Notes under the pieces: model-generated
The model's input: only the letters and a program-made list of their open reading frames with translations
What the model was told of the DNA's origin: nothing
The model's database searches: none
Source: JBGPIK01 sp041484845
Lineage (GTDB): Bacteria > Desulfobacterota > Binatia > UBA9968
Length of the DNA: 6,238 nt
Direction of reading: 5' to 3'
Assembly (NCBI GenBank): GCA_041484845.1
Contig: JBGPIK010000400.1
Span: 1 to 6,238, forward strand
Shown: positions 1-6,118 of the stretch, piece after piece
Layout: each line of letters opens with the position of its first letter
Numbering within the stretch: the first letter of the stretch is position 1
Made by a program: the position numbers and the translations under genes

Positions 1-1
1 G

Positions 2-763
2 ATACCGATTTCCGAGATCGCAATCCCGGCCGTTATCCAGGCCAATCTCGGCGGCGCCGACATGGTCATGCTGGCGGGCCCAAATAACAAACCGGGTCAA
101 AAGATTATGGCCAGGCCGGAGATCAAGACTCCGGAATCTCTGAGAGGGAAAAAAGTCGGCATCAGCCGCTTCGGCACATCCGACGATTTTCTATTGCGCT
201 ACGCATTGACGCAGTGGAACCTTCGTCCCGACCGTGACGTCGCCATCATCCAGCTGGGTGGCTCGCCGGAAATCCTCGCCGGCCTCGCTTCCGGAACCGT
301 TGACGCCGGGCTTCTTTCCTCACCGCTCCACTTGAGGGCGGCGAAACTGGGATCAGTTCTTTTGGCTGATTTGAGCAGTATCGGCATAGATTACCAAGGC
401 GCCGGCCTAGTGACGACGCGCTCCTTTGTGCGCGATAATCCCGATACCATCCGTCGCTATGTTCGCGCTTACGTGGAAGGATTGCACCGATTCAAGACGG
501 ACAAGGCGTTCAGTCTAAAAGTCCTGGCGAAATACACGCGCATCAATGAACCGGAGATCTTAGAAGAAACCTATCAGCATTATGCGCTACGAGTGATGCC
601 GAAGATCCCTTACCCGACCATGAAAGGCATTCAAACCGTACTCGACGAAATCGGTACGCGTATTCCCAAAGCCAAAACCCTACAGCCGGCGAATTTCATC
701 GACGTGACGTTTTTAAAAGAACTGGAGCAAAGCGGATTCTTTAAGAATCTTTACGGCGAGTAA
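2..763 (+). CDS. ABC transporter substrate-binding protein, SsuA/NMT1-like (5' end outside window)
   Basis: Periplasmic solute-binding protein that would deliver a small organic or anionic ligand to an ABC importer. The frame is open from base 2, adding 20 residues before the first internal Met at 62 (…AIPAVIQANLGGADMVMLAG). These extra residues fit the family, so the real start lies left of the window. About 253 residues are visible; a family member of about 330 would lack its signal peptide and first lobe start. Typical signatures are the 'ESLRGKKVGISRFGT' lobe-2 entry, 'PEILAGLASGTVDAGLLSSP', where the ligand-linked signal ends, and 'RDNPDTIRRYVRAYVEGLHRFKTD' near the C-terminus. It ends in TAA at 761-763. 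It is the only gene on the plus strand and converges on the ABC operon, so it belongs to a different transcription unit whose permease and ATPase, if any, are to the left. It is a distant paralogue of the 1683-2726 protein. The ligand cannot be inferred. Confidence 0.88.
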   Translation: MPISEIAIPAVIQANLGGADMVMLAGPNNKPGQKIMARPEIKTPESLRGKKVGISRFGTSDDFLLRYALTQWNLRPDRDVAIIQLGGSPEILAGLASGTVDAGLLSSPLHLRAAKLGSVLLADLSSIGIDYQGAGLVTTRSFVRDNPDTIRRYVRAYVEGLHRFKTDKAFSLKVLAKYTRINEPEILEETYQHYALRVMPKIPYPTMKGIQTVLDEIGTRIPKAKTLQPANFIDVTFLKELEQSGFFKNLYGE

Positions 764-839
764 TTGGGGCAGGAGCATCTTCGTCCAGCGCATTGCGGTT
801 TGCGGCCGTTGATCCGCTACCGGCGCGGGAGCGCAGAAC

Positions 840-1664
840 TTAGGATTTGGGTCTGATGACTTCTTCCTCGAGCAGTTGCCACACTCGATACGCGAGCTCG
901 CCATATTGCGTATCTTTTCTCAGCTCCATCATCTGCCGCGGCCGTTGAAATGGTATAGGAATGATCGCTTTAATTCTACCGGGCCGATTGGTCATAACGA
1001 TGACACGGTCCCCCATCGAGATTGCCTCGTCGATGCTGTGCGTGATATAGATGACGGTCTTCTTTGTTTCCTCCCAGATGCGCAGCAGTTCGTCTTGCAG
1101 GATCGTTTTGTTTTGTTCGTCGAGCGAAGCGAAGGGCTCGTCCATAAGCAAAATCTCAGGATCGTTGGCAAAGGCGCGCGCGACGCCGACGCGCTGCTTC
1201 ATGCCCCCCGAAAGCTGGTAGGGATAGAATTTCTCGAATCTCTCGAGCCCCGTAACCTTGAGATAGCGCTCGACGATCTCGGCGAGGCGCGTTCCTTTGA
1301 TGCCTTGGCGGCGCAAGCCGAAAGCGATGTTTTCCCAGACCGTCATCCAGGGAAAGATCGCCTGCTGTTGAAACACCATGTTGCATTTCGGCTTATTGGG
1401 ATTGCAGTCGCCGTAGATGACCTCGCCCGATGTCGGCTGTTCCAACCCGGCGAGCATCCGGAGCAAAGTGGTTTTGCCGCAGCCGCTCGGGCCGACGATC
1501 ACGGAAAATTCATCGGCAAAAAAATCCAAGGAAACATCGCTGACGGCCAGAATCGTTTCATTGTTTTGGACGAACGATTTGCGGAGGCCTTGAATACTCA
1601 GTTTGACGCACTTGTTGCCGGAAGTTTCCGGCGCGTAGCGCACCAACGAATCCTGGACTGACAT
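840..1664 (-). CDS. ABC transporter ATP-binding protein, SsuB/TauB/NrtD-like
   Basis: Cytoplasmic ATPase subunit that powers the importer formed with the permease and binding protein encoded just upstream. It has 274 residues, normal for the family. All nucleotide-binding motifs are intact: Walker A GPSGCGKT (58-65), Q-loop Gln at 99-100 in VFQQQAIFPW, signature LSGGMKQR (151-158), Walker B ILLMDEP (171-177, catalytic Glu176), D-loop ASLD (179-182) and switch His209 in YITHS. The 'IFPWMTVWENIAFGL' stretch after the Q-loop is typical of the nitrate/sulfonate/taurine subfamily (compare 'LLPW' in SsuB/TauB). The ATG at 1664 lies 18 bases after the stop of the binding-protein gene. Its Shine-Dalgarno is weak (GAGACC region), so it may rely on translational coupling. 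It is the last gene of the operon, ending in TAA at 840-842. The 261-codon open frame on the other strand is a shadow of this gene. Confidence 0.95.
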   Translation of the reverse strand: MSVQDSLVRYAPETSGNKCVKLSIQGLRKSFVQNNETILAVSDVSLDFFADEFSVIVGPSGCGKTTLLRMLAGLEQPTSGEVIYGDCNPNKPKCNMVFQQQAIFPWMTVWENIAFGLRRQGIKGTRLAEIVERYLKVTGLERFEKFYPYQLSGGMKQRVGVARAFANDPEILLMDEPFASLDEQNKTILQDELLRIWEETKKTVIYITHSIDEAISMGDRVIVMTNRPGRIKAIIPIPFQRPRQMMELRKDTQYGELAYRVWQLLEEEVIRPKS

Positions 1665-1682
1665 CAGCGGGTCTCGGCGAGG

Positions 1683-2726
1683 CTACTTTTTGTAGGGGCC
1701 CAACTTCTGAGCCGCGTAATCGACGAATGAATGGTCGACGAGGCTTTCGACTTTAACTTTTTCCGGATTCTGGATATAACCAAGGGCGACAAAGTCCGCG
1801 AATAGGTTCTTGAGCGACGGAATATTCACACGGCCGTTGGTATCGAAACCGGGCACTTTCATGCGCTGGTAGAGGTCGGGCTCTTTCACCGTGGTGTTCT
1901 GCACCAAAATATTGATCACTTCGCTCTTAAGGCCGGCGTCCTTACCTTCAAAGGCCTTCAGGTAGTAACGCACGCCGCGCAAATAGGCGATCATGAAATT
2001 ACGCGCCGCCTGCGGGCGCTCTTTGATGAATTGCTCCGAATACATCAGCACGCCGCCAATGTCGTTAGGGCGAAACTCGTCGATCCAGAGGAGTTTCGTG
2101 CCAATGCCTTGTTCAATGACTTTGGTGGCGTAGGGTTCGATCGTCGGCGCGACATCCAAGCTACCGGACGCCAGGGCGGCGGGAACTTGCGGGTAGGGTA
2201 CGATTTTTACATCGGCGGTTTTAATATCTAAGCCAGCCATTCTTAGCAGCTGCTTGAGCTGTGCTTCGGCGCCGGCCCCGCCGGTGGCGTTGATCGCAAA
2301 TCGGGGCTTGTCGAGCTTTTTTAAATCTTCGACTCTTTTGACCTGGCCACTCAATTCTTTGCGGACCAGAAAAGCGATGTAACCATGGCCGGGCGTGTGC
2401 GTGCCTTTGTCGGCGACGATTTTGCTGTTCACGCCTTGCGTGAAGGCGTTAAAAAGTCCGACAGCGGGGGTGCCGCCGGCCACGTCGATTTTGCCGGCCG
2501 CGAGCAACGCCACCTGATTGCTGCCGCTGTCGAAGACGCCGGGTTCGAGCTCCAGGCCGAGTTCTTTGAAGAAGCCCTTGGCTATGCCAATGTAAATTCC
2601 CGCGTCGGAAATCGACGCCACCGTGCCGATGATCACCTTTTCCGTTTGGCTCGCCGCCCAGGAATCTCTGGCGTTGGCAAAGAGAAGAAACGAACTAAAA
2701 ATTAGAACTAAAATCACCTTCGCCAT
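1683..2726 (-). CDS. ABC transporter periplasmic substrate-binding protein, SsuA/NMT1-like
   Basis: Solute receptor of the ABC importer. From the ATG at 2726 it has 347 residues. Residues 1-24 form a Sec signal peptide: Lys3, a hydrophobic core VILVLIFSSFLLF, then ARDSWA with probable cleavage after Ala24. There is no lipobox Cys, so it should be a free periplasmic protein. Lobe 1 opens with 'VIIGTVASISDAGIYIGIAKG' split over residues 31-51, the usual family start, with 'GLELEPGVFDSGSNQVALLAAGKIDVAGG' style ligand-lobe sequence at 57-85. Lobe 2 follows (about 132-240), with 'VPAALASGSLDVAPTIEPYA' at 181-200. A longer GTG start at 2750 is in frame but would place the good ribosome binding site inside the gene, so 2726 is preferred. 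The gene sits 48 bases after the permease stop and 18 before the ATPase start. Ligand unknown; sulfonates, taurine, nitrate, pyrimidine precursors and aromatic acids are all handled by relatives. Confidence 0.93.
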   Translation of the reverse strand: MAKVILVLIFSSFLLFANARDSWAASQTEKVIIGTVASISDAGIYIGIAKGFFKELGLELEPGVFDSGSNQVALLAAGKIDVAGGTPAVGLFNAFTQGVNSKIVADKGTHTPGHGYIAFLVRKELSGQVKRVEDLKKLDKPRFAINATGGAGAEAQLKQLLRMAGLDIKTADVKIVPYPQVPAALASGSLDVAPTIEPYATKVIEQGIGTKLLWIDEFRPNDIGGVLMYSEQFIKERPQAARNFMIAYLRGVRYYLKAFEGKDAGLKSEVINILVQNTTVKEPDLYQRMKVPGFDTNGRVNIPSLKNLFADFVALGYIQNPEKVKVESLVDHSFVDYAAQKLGPYKK

Positions 2727-2731
2727 GGTGT

Positions 2732-2743
2732 TCACCTTCCTTT
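2732..2743 (-). promoter_or_regulatory. Ribosome binding site fixing the binding-protein start
   Basis: On the minus strand this reads AAAGGAAGGTGA, a close match to the anti-Shine-Dalgarno complement (AAGGTGA part). It ends 5 bases before the ATG at 2726. It decides between the two in-frame starts, because the alternative GTG at 2750 lies upstream of this site and has no comparable signal. It also explains strong translation of the receptor relative to the permease and ATPase, whose own sites are weak; binding proteins are usually made in excess. Confidence 0.75.
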
Positions 2744-2774
2744 GTCGCACGGGCCCGATCGACTTTGCAACAAC

Positions 2775-3533
2775 TTAACTCTCTTTCCAGGGAACCAGTC
2801 GTTTTTCAAGCTCGTCCATCATGATCGTCGACAGATATCCCAATAGGCCGATGATGATCAGGCCGACGTAAAGCCTGCCGACGGAGAAACCCTGCCATGA
2901 TTCCCAAATCAAGTAGCCGAGGCCGTTTCTAGCCCCGACCATTTCGGCAATGACGATCAGGATCAAGCCCGCCCCCAGGCCGAGCTTCAGCCCCGTGAAA
3001 ATTAGCGGCAGCGCGCCGGGTAAGGCGACATGAATGAGCGTGTCGAAATATCCCGCGCCGAAGTTCTTGGCGGCATCGAGGTAAATGGTGTTGATGTTTC
3101 TGACACCGGCAATGGTATTGATGAGAACTAAGAAAAAAACTCCCAACGCCACCGTGACGATCTTGGTCATTTCGCCGAGGCCGAAGATCAACATGATCAG
3201 CGGCAGAATGGAGCTCTTCGGTATCGGGTAGGCAAAAGCGACGAACGGGTCGAGAATCGTGCGCAGCCAGCGGAACAGCCCCATGGCCAGGCCTAAAATC
3301 AGCGCGGGAATTGCCCCCAAGGCGTAACCCAGGACAATCCTAATAAGGCTGACCTTCAGGTGGCCGAAGATTTCGCCGCTGGCCACCATCTTCGAGAAGC
3401 TATCCATGATCGTGCTTGGCGCGGGCCAAAATCGGACGTCAATCAAGTTATATCTCGCGACAACTTCCCAAAAAACGATGAACAAGAGGGGCGACAAGAT
3501 TTGCACGATTCGGTCTCTGAATGAATTCTCCAT
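2775..3533 (-). CDS. ABC transporter permease, SsuC/TauC-like (BPD_transp_1)
   Basis: Inner-membrane channel subunit, presumed homodimer, of the importer. It has 252 residues, the normal size of SsuC/TauC-type permeases. Hydrophobic segments that look like membrane helices lie at about 9-27, 62-86, 97-117, 122-144, 170-198 and 221-240. The cytoplasmic EAA loop that docks on the ATPase is seen as DAAKNFGA (153-160) followed by 'HVALPGALPLIFTGLKLGLG' (168-187). The 'AEMVGARNGLGYLI' stretch (196-209) is a family hallmark. The ATG at 3533 has only a weak Shine-Dalgarno (GGGTGG, about 4 bases upstream). It is the first gene of the permease, receptor, ATPase operon, an order that differs from E. 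coli ssuEADCB. The region upstream (3534-3715) should hold the operon promoter, but I find no clear -35/-10 pair there. Function as an importer permease is certain by family; substrate is not known. Confidence 0.94.
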   Translation of the reverse strand: MENSFRDRIVQILSPLLFIVFWEVVARYNLIDVRFWPAPSTIMDSFSKMVASGEIFGHLKVSLIRIVLGYALGAIPALILGLAMGLFRWLRTILDPFVAFAYPIPKSSILPLIMLIFGLGEMTKIVTVALGVFFLVLINTIAGVRNINTIYLDAAKNFGAGYFDTLIHVALPGALPLIFTGLKLGLGAGLILIVIAEMVGARNGLGYLIWESWQGFSVGRLYVGLIIIGLLGYLSTIMMDELEKRLVPWKES

Positions 3534-3651
3534 AGTCCACCCGGCCTGCGCGCCGATCGATCTGAACGCCTTCCAACCCTTTTACATCAACAGGGCTGCA
3601 AAGTGGTAGCGGAAAATGAGAGGAAGTTTGGCGGATGCCGTATGTTGCGAG

Positions 3652-3668
3652 TAGGGCTGTCAGCCCTA
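3652..3668. repeat. GC-rich palindrome/hairpin between racemase-fold gene and ABC operon
   Basis: TAGGGCTGTCAGCCCTA folds into a perfect 7-bp stem (TAGGGCT/AGCCCTA) with a 3-base loop; as duplex DNA it is an 8+8 dyad around one base. It lies 48 bases after the stop of the racemase-fold gene and about 120 bases before the permease start. Neither strand shows a T-run after the stem, so it is not a standard intrinsic terminator. It could still stop RNA decay, act as an operator, or be one copy of a small interspersed palindrome. A looser inverted repeat, CCCGAC 3671-3676 with GTCGGG 3703-3708, lies beside it, and AGGGCTG recurs at 3592-3598 and could pair with the right arm instead. Confidence 0.6.
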
Positions 3669-3715
3669 TTCCCGACTTGATCCAGTAGCGATATCAGTGA
3701 GCGTCGGGCTCGTAG

Positions 3716-4444
3716 TTAGCGCCCCAAGCTCTCCAGCAGTTTGCCGTAGCCTTTGACTTTTTCGCCGATCCCTAATTCTTTTAAGCCGAACCATGCCATA
3801 GACTGGATACTCGATACCGCGCAGGCACCGGTATCCTCTTCGATCGCGCGCAAATTGCCGACCACCGCCCAGCGGCCACAGGGTAGATAAATGCCCTGAA
3901 TGGCGTCCGCGGAGCGGAATGCTTCCAGCGCCAATTGGTAGGACGTGTGAAAAGGGAGACGAGTCAGGTCGACGTTTTTGACGATGCCCAGGCTTTTGAC
4001 GACCGGCACATCGAAACCGTTGCCTTCGAGAAACTTCTTGGTCACGAGGTTGCGTTCCTCGGTATACGGACTGGCGATGGCGATGCGATTCGCGCCCATG
4101 GCTCTTAAGCCGTCCATGGCGGTCGTGATTGAGGTACTCGCGGGTTTTCCCGTCAATTGGCGAATTTCGGCAATGACTTTTTGGTCGGCACCGACACCTT
4201 TCATCGCAATGAGAGGGTCGCCTCCCGTAATGACCACGCCGGCATCCTCATCCGCGAGTTTTTTTGCGCCGTCGATCATGACTGCCGCCGCTCTTTCGAA
4301 TTCAGAGACGACGAGCTGCTGAACGTTTAGAGTTACAGTGACAGTGATCACGCCTTTCGGCAAAAGTTGTTCGAATTCGTAAGCGCCGGTGTCGTAAATG
4401 GCGGGACACACATGTCCGATCTTTCCGCGCCAACCGTAGTACAT
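3716..4444 (-). CDS. Asp/Glu racemase-fold enzyme, arylmalonate decarboxylase/maleate isomerase-like
   Basis: Cytosolic cofactor-free enzyme of the Asp/Glu/hydantoin racemase superfamily, whose members racemise amino acids, isomerise maleate or decarboxylate substituted malonates. It has 242 residues. The N-terminus (YYGWRGKIGHVCPAIYDT) resembles the 'GWRARIG…P' opening of maleate isomerase and arylmalonate decarboxylase. Two-cysteine members carry one Cys in each half. Here the first site reads VITGGDPLI, with Gly74-Gly75 and no Cys, while the second has Cys189 in IYLPCGRW. This matches the remembered layout of Bordetella arylmalonate decarboxylase (about 240 residues, Gly74 and Cys188) and argues against a classical racemase. 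Other Cys residues (13, 208) are outside these motifs. The start is secure: AGGAGG lies 5 bases before the ATG. A promoter, a leader inverted repeat and an upstream terminator suggest its own transcript. It lies 182 bp upstream of the importer operon. Family confident; reaction inferred. Confidence 0.85.
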   Translation of the reverse strand: MYYGWRGKIGHVCPAIYDTGAYEFEQLLPKGVITVTVTLNVQQLVVSEFERAAAVMIDGAKKLADEDAGVVITGGDPLIAMKGVGADQKVIAEIRQLTGKPASTSITTAMDGLRAMGANRIAIASPYTEERNLVTKKFLEGNGFDVPVVKSLGIVKNVDLTRLPFHTSYQLALEAFRSADAIQGIYLPCGRWAVVGNLRAIEEDTGACAVSSIQSMAWFGLKELGIGEKVKGYGKLLESLGR

Positions 4445-4462
4445 AAAAACCTCCTGCGATTA

Positions 4463-4483
4463 ATTGCCGGTTTGTACGGCAAT
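4463..4483 (-). promoter_or_regulatory. Inverted repeat in the leader of the racemase-fold gene
   Basis: ATTGCCG (4463-4469) and CGGCAAT (4477-4483) form a perfect 7-bp inverted repeat around a 7-base spacer. It lies about 8 bases upstream of the AGGAGG ribosome binding site (4451-4456) and inside the transcript predicted from the promoter at 4531-4559. It could be a repressor operator for a dimeric regulator, or an mRNA hairpin near the ribosome binding site. No regulator gene is in the window. The repeat is perfect, but its function is a guess. Confidence 0.4.
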
Positions 4484-4530
4484 CTCAGTTGTAAAATGGC
4501 GGCGGATTACGCCACCCTTGCCGAATCCGA

Positions 4531-4559
4531 ATGATAGGACTGCGCGTAAAATAAGTTAA
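4531..4559 (-). promoter_or_regulatory. Candidate sigma70-type promoter for the racemase-fold gene
   Basis: On the minus strand TTAACT (4559-4554) and TATCAT (4536-4531) are separated by exactly 17 bases. They match the -35 consensus TTGACA at four of six positions and the -10 TATAAT at five of six. Transcription would begin near 4524 and give a leader of about 80 bases. The element sits just after the terminator of the glutathione transferase gene and reads into the racemase-fold gene, as expected for a new transcription unit. A 6-bp inverted repeat (CGGATT 4503-4508, AATCCG 4524-4529) covers the predicted start and could be an operator, though one this short also arises by chance. Confidence 0.4.
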
Positions 4560-4579
4560 TCGTAATACGGGCGCGAGGG

Positions 4580-4611
4580 AAAAATGAGAAAAACCGATAG
4601 GTAAAATCGGC
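4580..4611 (-). terminator. Intrinsic terminator after the glutathione transferase gene
   Basis: Read on the minus strand, CCGAT (4610-4606) and ATCGG (4598-4594) form a 5-bp stem, with a further G-T pair at the base, around the 7-base loop TTTACCT. It is followed at once by TTTTT (4593-4589) and a second TTTTT (4584-4580). It begins about 10 bases after the stop of the glutathione transferase gene. The stem is short but the T-tract is good. It separates that gene from the racemase-fold gene. Confidence 0.6.
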
Positions 4612-4621
4612 TGCGAATTAG

Positions 4622-5320
4622 TCACCGCTGCGGCCGCCGGCCCTGGCCGAAGAGAATCGCTTTGGCCTTGTCCGTCATTCCCGTGGGGGCATCGTTGATG
4701 GTTTTCGCGATTGCGTAAGCGCGTTGCACGGCGTTGCGAAGCTGAATCGCATCGAACCAGCGCTTGATATTAGGAAAATCGTCCAGATTCTGCCCTTGCC
4801 GTTCATGAAGCACGATCCAGGGATAACAGGCCATGTCGGCAATCGAGTAATCGCCCGCAATGAAGTCTCGGTCGGCGAGACGCTCGTCGAGAACGCCGTA
4901 GAGCCGCTCGGTTTCTTTAACGTAGCGGTTGATGGCGTAGGGAATCTTTTCAGTCGTGTAATTACGAAAATGATGGTTCTGCCCGAGCATCGGCCCGAGA
5001 CCGCCCATCTGCCAGAACAGCCACTGCATCACTTCAGTGCGGCCACGTAAATCGGCCGGGAGAAATTTGCCGGTCTTTTCTGCGAGATATTGTAAAATCG
5101 CGCCGGATTCGAAAACGCTCAGTGGCCCTCCGCCGTCCGCCGGATTCCGATCCACGATGGCCGGAATGCGATTGTTCGGCGCAATCGCGAGAAATTCAGG
5201 CCTGAACTGATCGCCTGTGCCGATATTAACCGGCTTAATGGAGTAGGGTAGACGGGTCTCTTCGAGAAAGATCGTTATCTTGTGTCCGTTGGGTGTTGTC
5301 CAGTAATAAAGATCAATCAT
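4622..5320 (-). CDS. yfcG: YfcG-like glutathione transferase / GSH-dependent disulfide-bond oxidoreductase (Nu class)
   Basis: Cytosolic two-domain GST-fold protein, dimeric in relatives; E. coli YfcG uses glutathione to reduce disulfides and has weak peroxidase and transferase activity. It has 232 residues, against about 215 in YfcG. The thioredoxin-like domain (1-86) shows MIDLYYWTTPNGHKIT with the Thr9/Asn11 glutathione-site motif in place of a catalytic Ser/Tyr/Cys, then GDQFRPEFLAIAPNNRIPAIVD (two stretches, 36-57), PADGGGPLS and VFESGAILQYLAEKTG (69-84; Glu71-Ser72 bind the gamma-glutamyl group in the family). The helical domain has QWLFWQMGGLGPMLGQNHHF (99-118), nearly identical to YfcG as I recall it, and the N-capping SIADMACYPW (159-168). 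AGGAGG lies 6 bases before the ATG, so the start is sound. An inverted repeat abuts that site and an intrinsic terminator follows the stop, suggesting a single-gene unit. The last 15-20 residues extend beyond the usual fold. Confidence 0.93.
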   Translation of the reverse strand: MIDLYYWTTPNGHKITIFLEETRLPYSIKPVNIGTGDQFRPEFLAIAPNNRIPAIVDRNPADGGGPLSVFESGAILQYLAEKTGKFLPADLRGRTEVMQWLFWQMGGLGPMLGQNHHFRNYTTEKIPYAINRYVKETERLYGVLDERLADRDFIAGDYSIADMACYPWIVLHERQGQNLDDFPNIKRWFDAIQLRNAVQRAYAIAKTINDAPTGMTDKAKAILFGQGRRPQR

Positions 5321-5331
5321 GACAGGCCTCC

Positions 5332-5360
5332 TGGGTAAGAGCCTAAAATGACTTTACCCA
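5332..5360 (-). promoter_or_regulatory. Inverted repeat touching the yfcG-like ribosome binding site
   Basis: On the minus strand TGGGTAA (5360-5354) and TTACCCA (5338-5332) form a perfect 7-bp inverted repeat with a 15-base spacer. The last base of the downstream arm is the first base of the AGGAGG ribosome binding site (5332-5327). In RNA this gives a hairpin directly next to the site, which could modulate translation; in DNA it could bind a dimeric repressor. I find no convincing -35/-10 pair in the 109-base gap. The repeat is visible; any role is inferred. Confidence 0.35.
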
Positions 5361-5429
5361 TGAAAGAAAGCCGATCGCAATCAATTTTCGCCGAATACTG
5401 GATGGTGCCCGCACAGGCAAGCAGGCTTG

Positions 5430-6086
5430 TTATCTTTTTAATCGTAGTTCCGCTTCAAGTGCAGCCATGTAAGTCGGTCGCATACTCAGCATTGGCACCG
5501 GGCGATCACTTCGGCGTAGATACATCTTGACCCAATAGTCATAAAAAAACTGTATATCTTGTGTGAATTCTTTGAGTTGGCCGGAGCCGTTCCTGTAGTG
5601 GATGGTAATCCAGTCACCCTTAACCGTGACGCGGACGAGGGTGGCGTGATATAAACCATCCAGATAAGCTCCGGTCTGGCGCAGAATGTGAGACAAGCTG
5701 AAATAGTCCGGTACGGCATGGGTATCGAGGCGTCTGGCGGCGCCTTCTTGAATCAGTTTTTGTATTTCTTCAGCGCCATAGCGCAGCTCGATGGCTCGAG
5801 CAGTCGGTTGCTTTTTTGTTTGAAGCAAGGACCCGAAACTGAGCAGGAACTGCTTTACGATAGCACCGAAAGACGAATCGGCCTTCTTGCTCTGATCTAC
5901 CTCTGCTCGAACCCGGTAACCGTTGCCCTCTACCTCTAGTTCTACAGAAATGAACGTTTGCGCTTCAAGAGCTTGGCCTACGGCTCGAAGCGCTTCGGCG
6001 TAACCGAGAGTTATAAGATCAACATCACTCGTGTCCGCAGGCTCGTCAAGTTTGGTGGCGTTATTGTTTGCGCGGCCATAATCCAT
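5430..6086 (-). CDS. Hypothetical protein of 218 residues, family not recognised
   Basis: I do not recognise this protein. It looks truly coding: a GGAG ribosome binding site 7 bases before the ATG at 6086, a long frame with balanced composition, and the same strand as its neighbours. There is no signal peptide, membrane helix or cysteine, so it is probably cytosolic. Residues 1-22 are polar and likely disordered. A helix (about 24-42, TLGYAEALRAVGQALEAQ) is followed by a strand pair with acidic residues (VELEVEGNGYRVRAEVD, 48-64). Middle helices (about 73-90 and 104-118) lead to a second alpha/beta part: DYFSLSHILRQTGAYLDGLY (127-146), two strands VRVTVKGDWITIHYRNG (151-167), then an aromatic-rich helix FFYDYWVKMYL (180-190). 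The end is basic (ELRLKR). The repeated helix-strand-strand layout hints at two related halves, but no catalytic motif is evident. The closest neighbour is the yfcG-like gene, 109 bp downstream. Confidence 0.75.
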   Translation of the reverse strand: MDYGRANNNATKLDEPADTSDVDLITLGYAEALRAVGQALEAQTFISVELEVEGNGYRVRAEVDQSKKADSSFGAIVKQFLLSFGSLLQTKKQPTARAIELRYGAEEIQKLIQEGAARRLDTHAVPDYFSLSHILRQTGAYLDGLYHATLVRVTVKGDWITIHYRNGSGQLKEFTQDIQFFYDYWVKMYLRRSDRPVPMLSMRPTYMAALEAELRLKR

Positions 6087-6118
6087 TGTTGTTCTCCGGC
6101 TTTTATGTAGCGATAAGT

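Noticed and set aside
764..839. Possible bidirectional terminator between the converging stops
   Set aside because: Only 4-bp stems (GCGC-GGGA-GCGC at 823-834; GCGG/CCGC at 802-817) are present and no T-run follows on either strand.
876..1661. 261-codon open frame on the plus strand
   Set aside because: It lies wholly antisense to the ATPase gene, whose Walker A, signature and Walker B motifs are intact. Its own translation resembles no family and is a by-product of codon use in the real gene.
2727..2750. Longer GTG start for the binding protein
   Set aside because: It would put the strong ribosome binding site inside the gene and add a charged stretch before the signal peptide.
3978..4322. 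114-codon plus-strand frame
   Set aside because: It is antisense to the racemase-fold gene and is explained as a shadow frame.
5348..5530. 60-codon plus-strand frame across the gap before the yfcG-like gene
   Set aside because: It overlaps the end of the 218-residue gene, has no good ribosome binding site, and its peptide does not resemble a known small protein.
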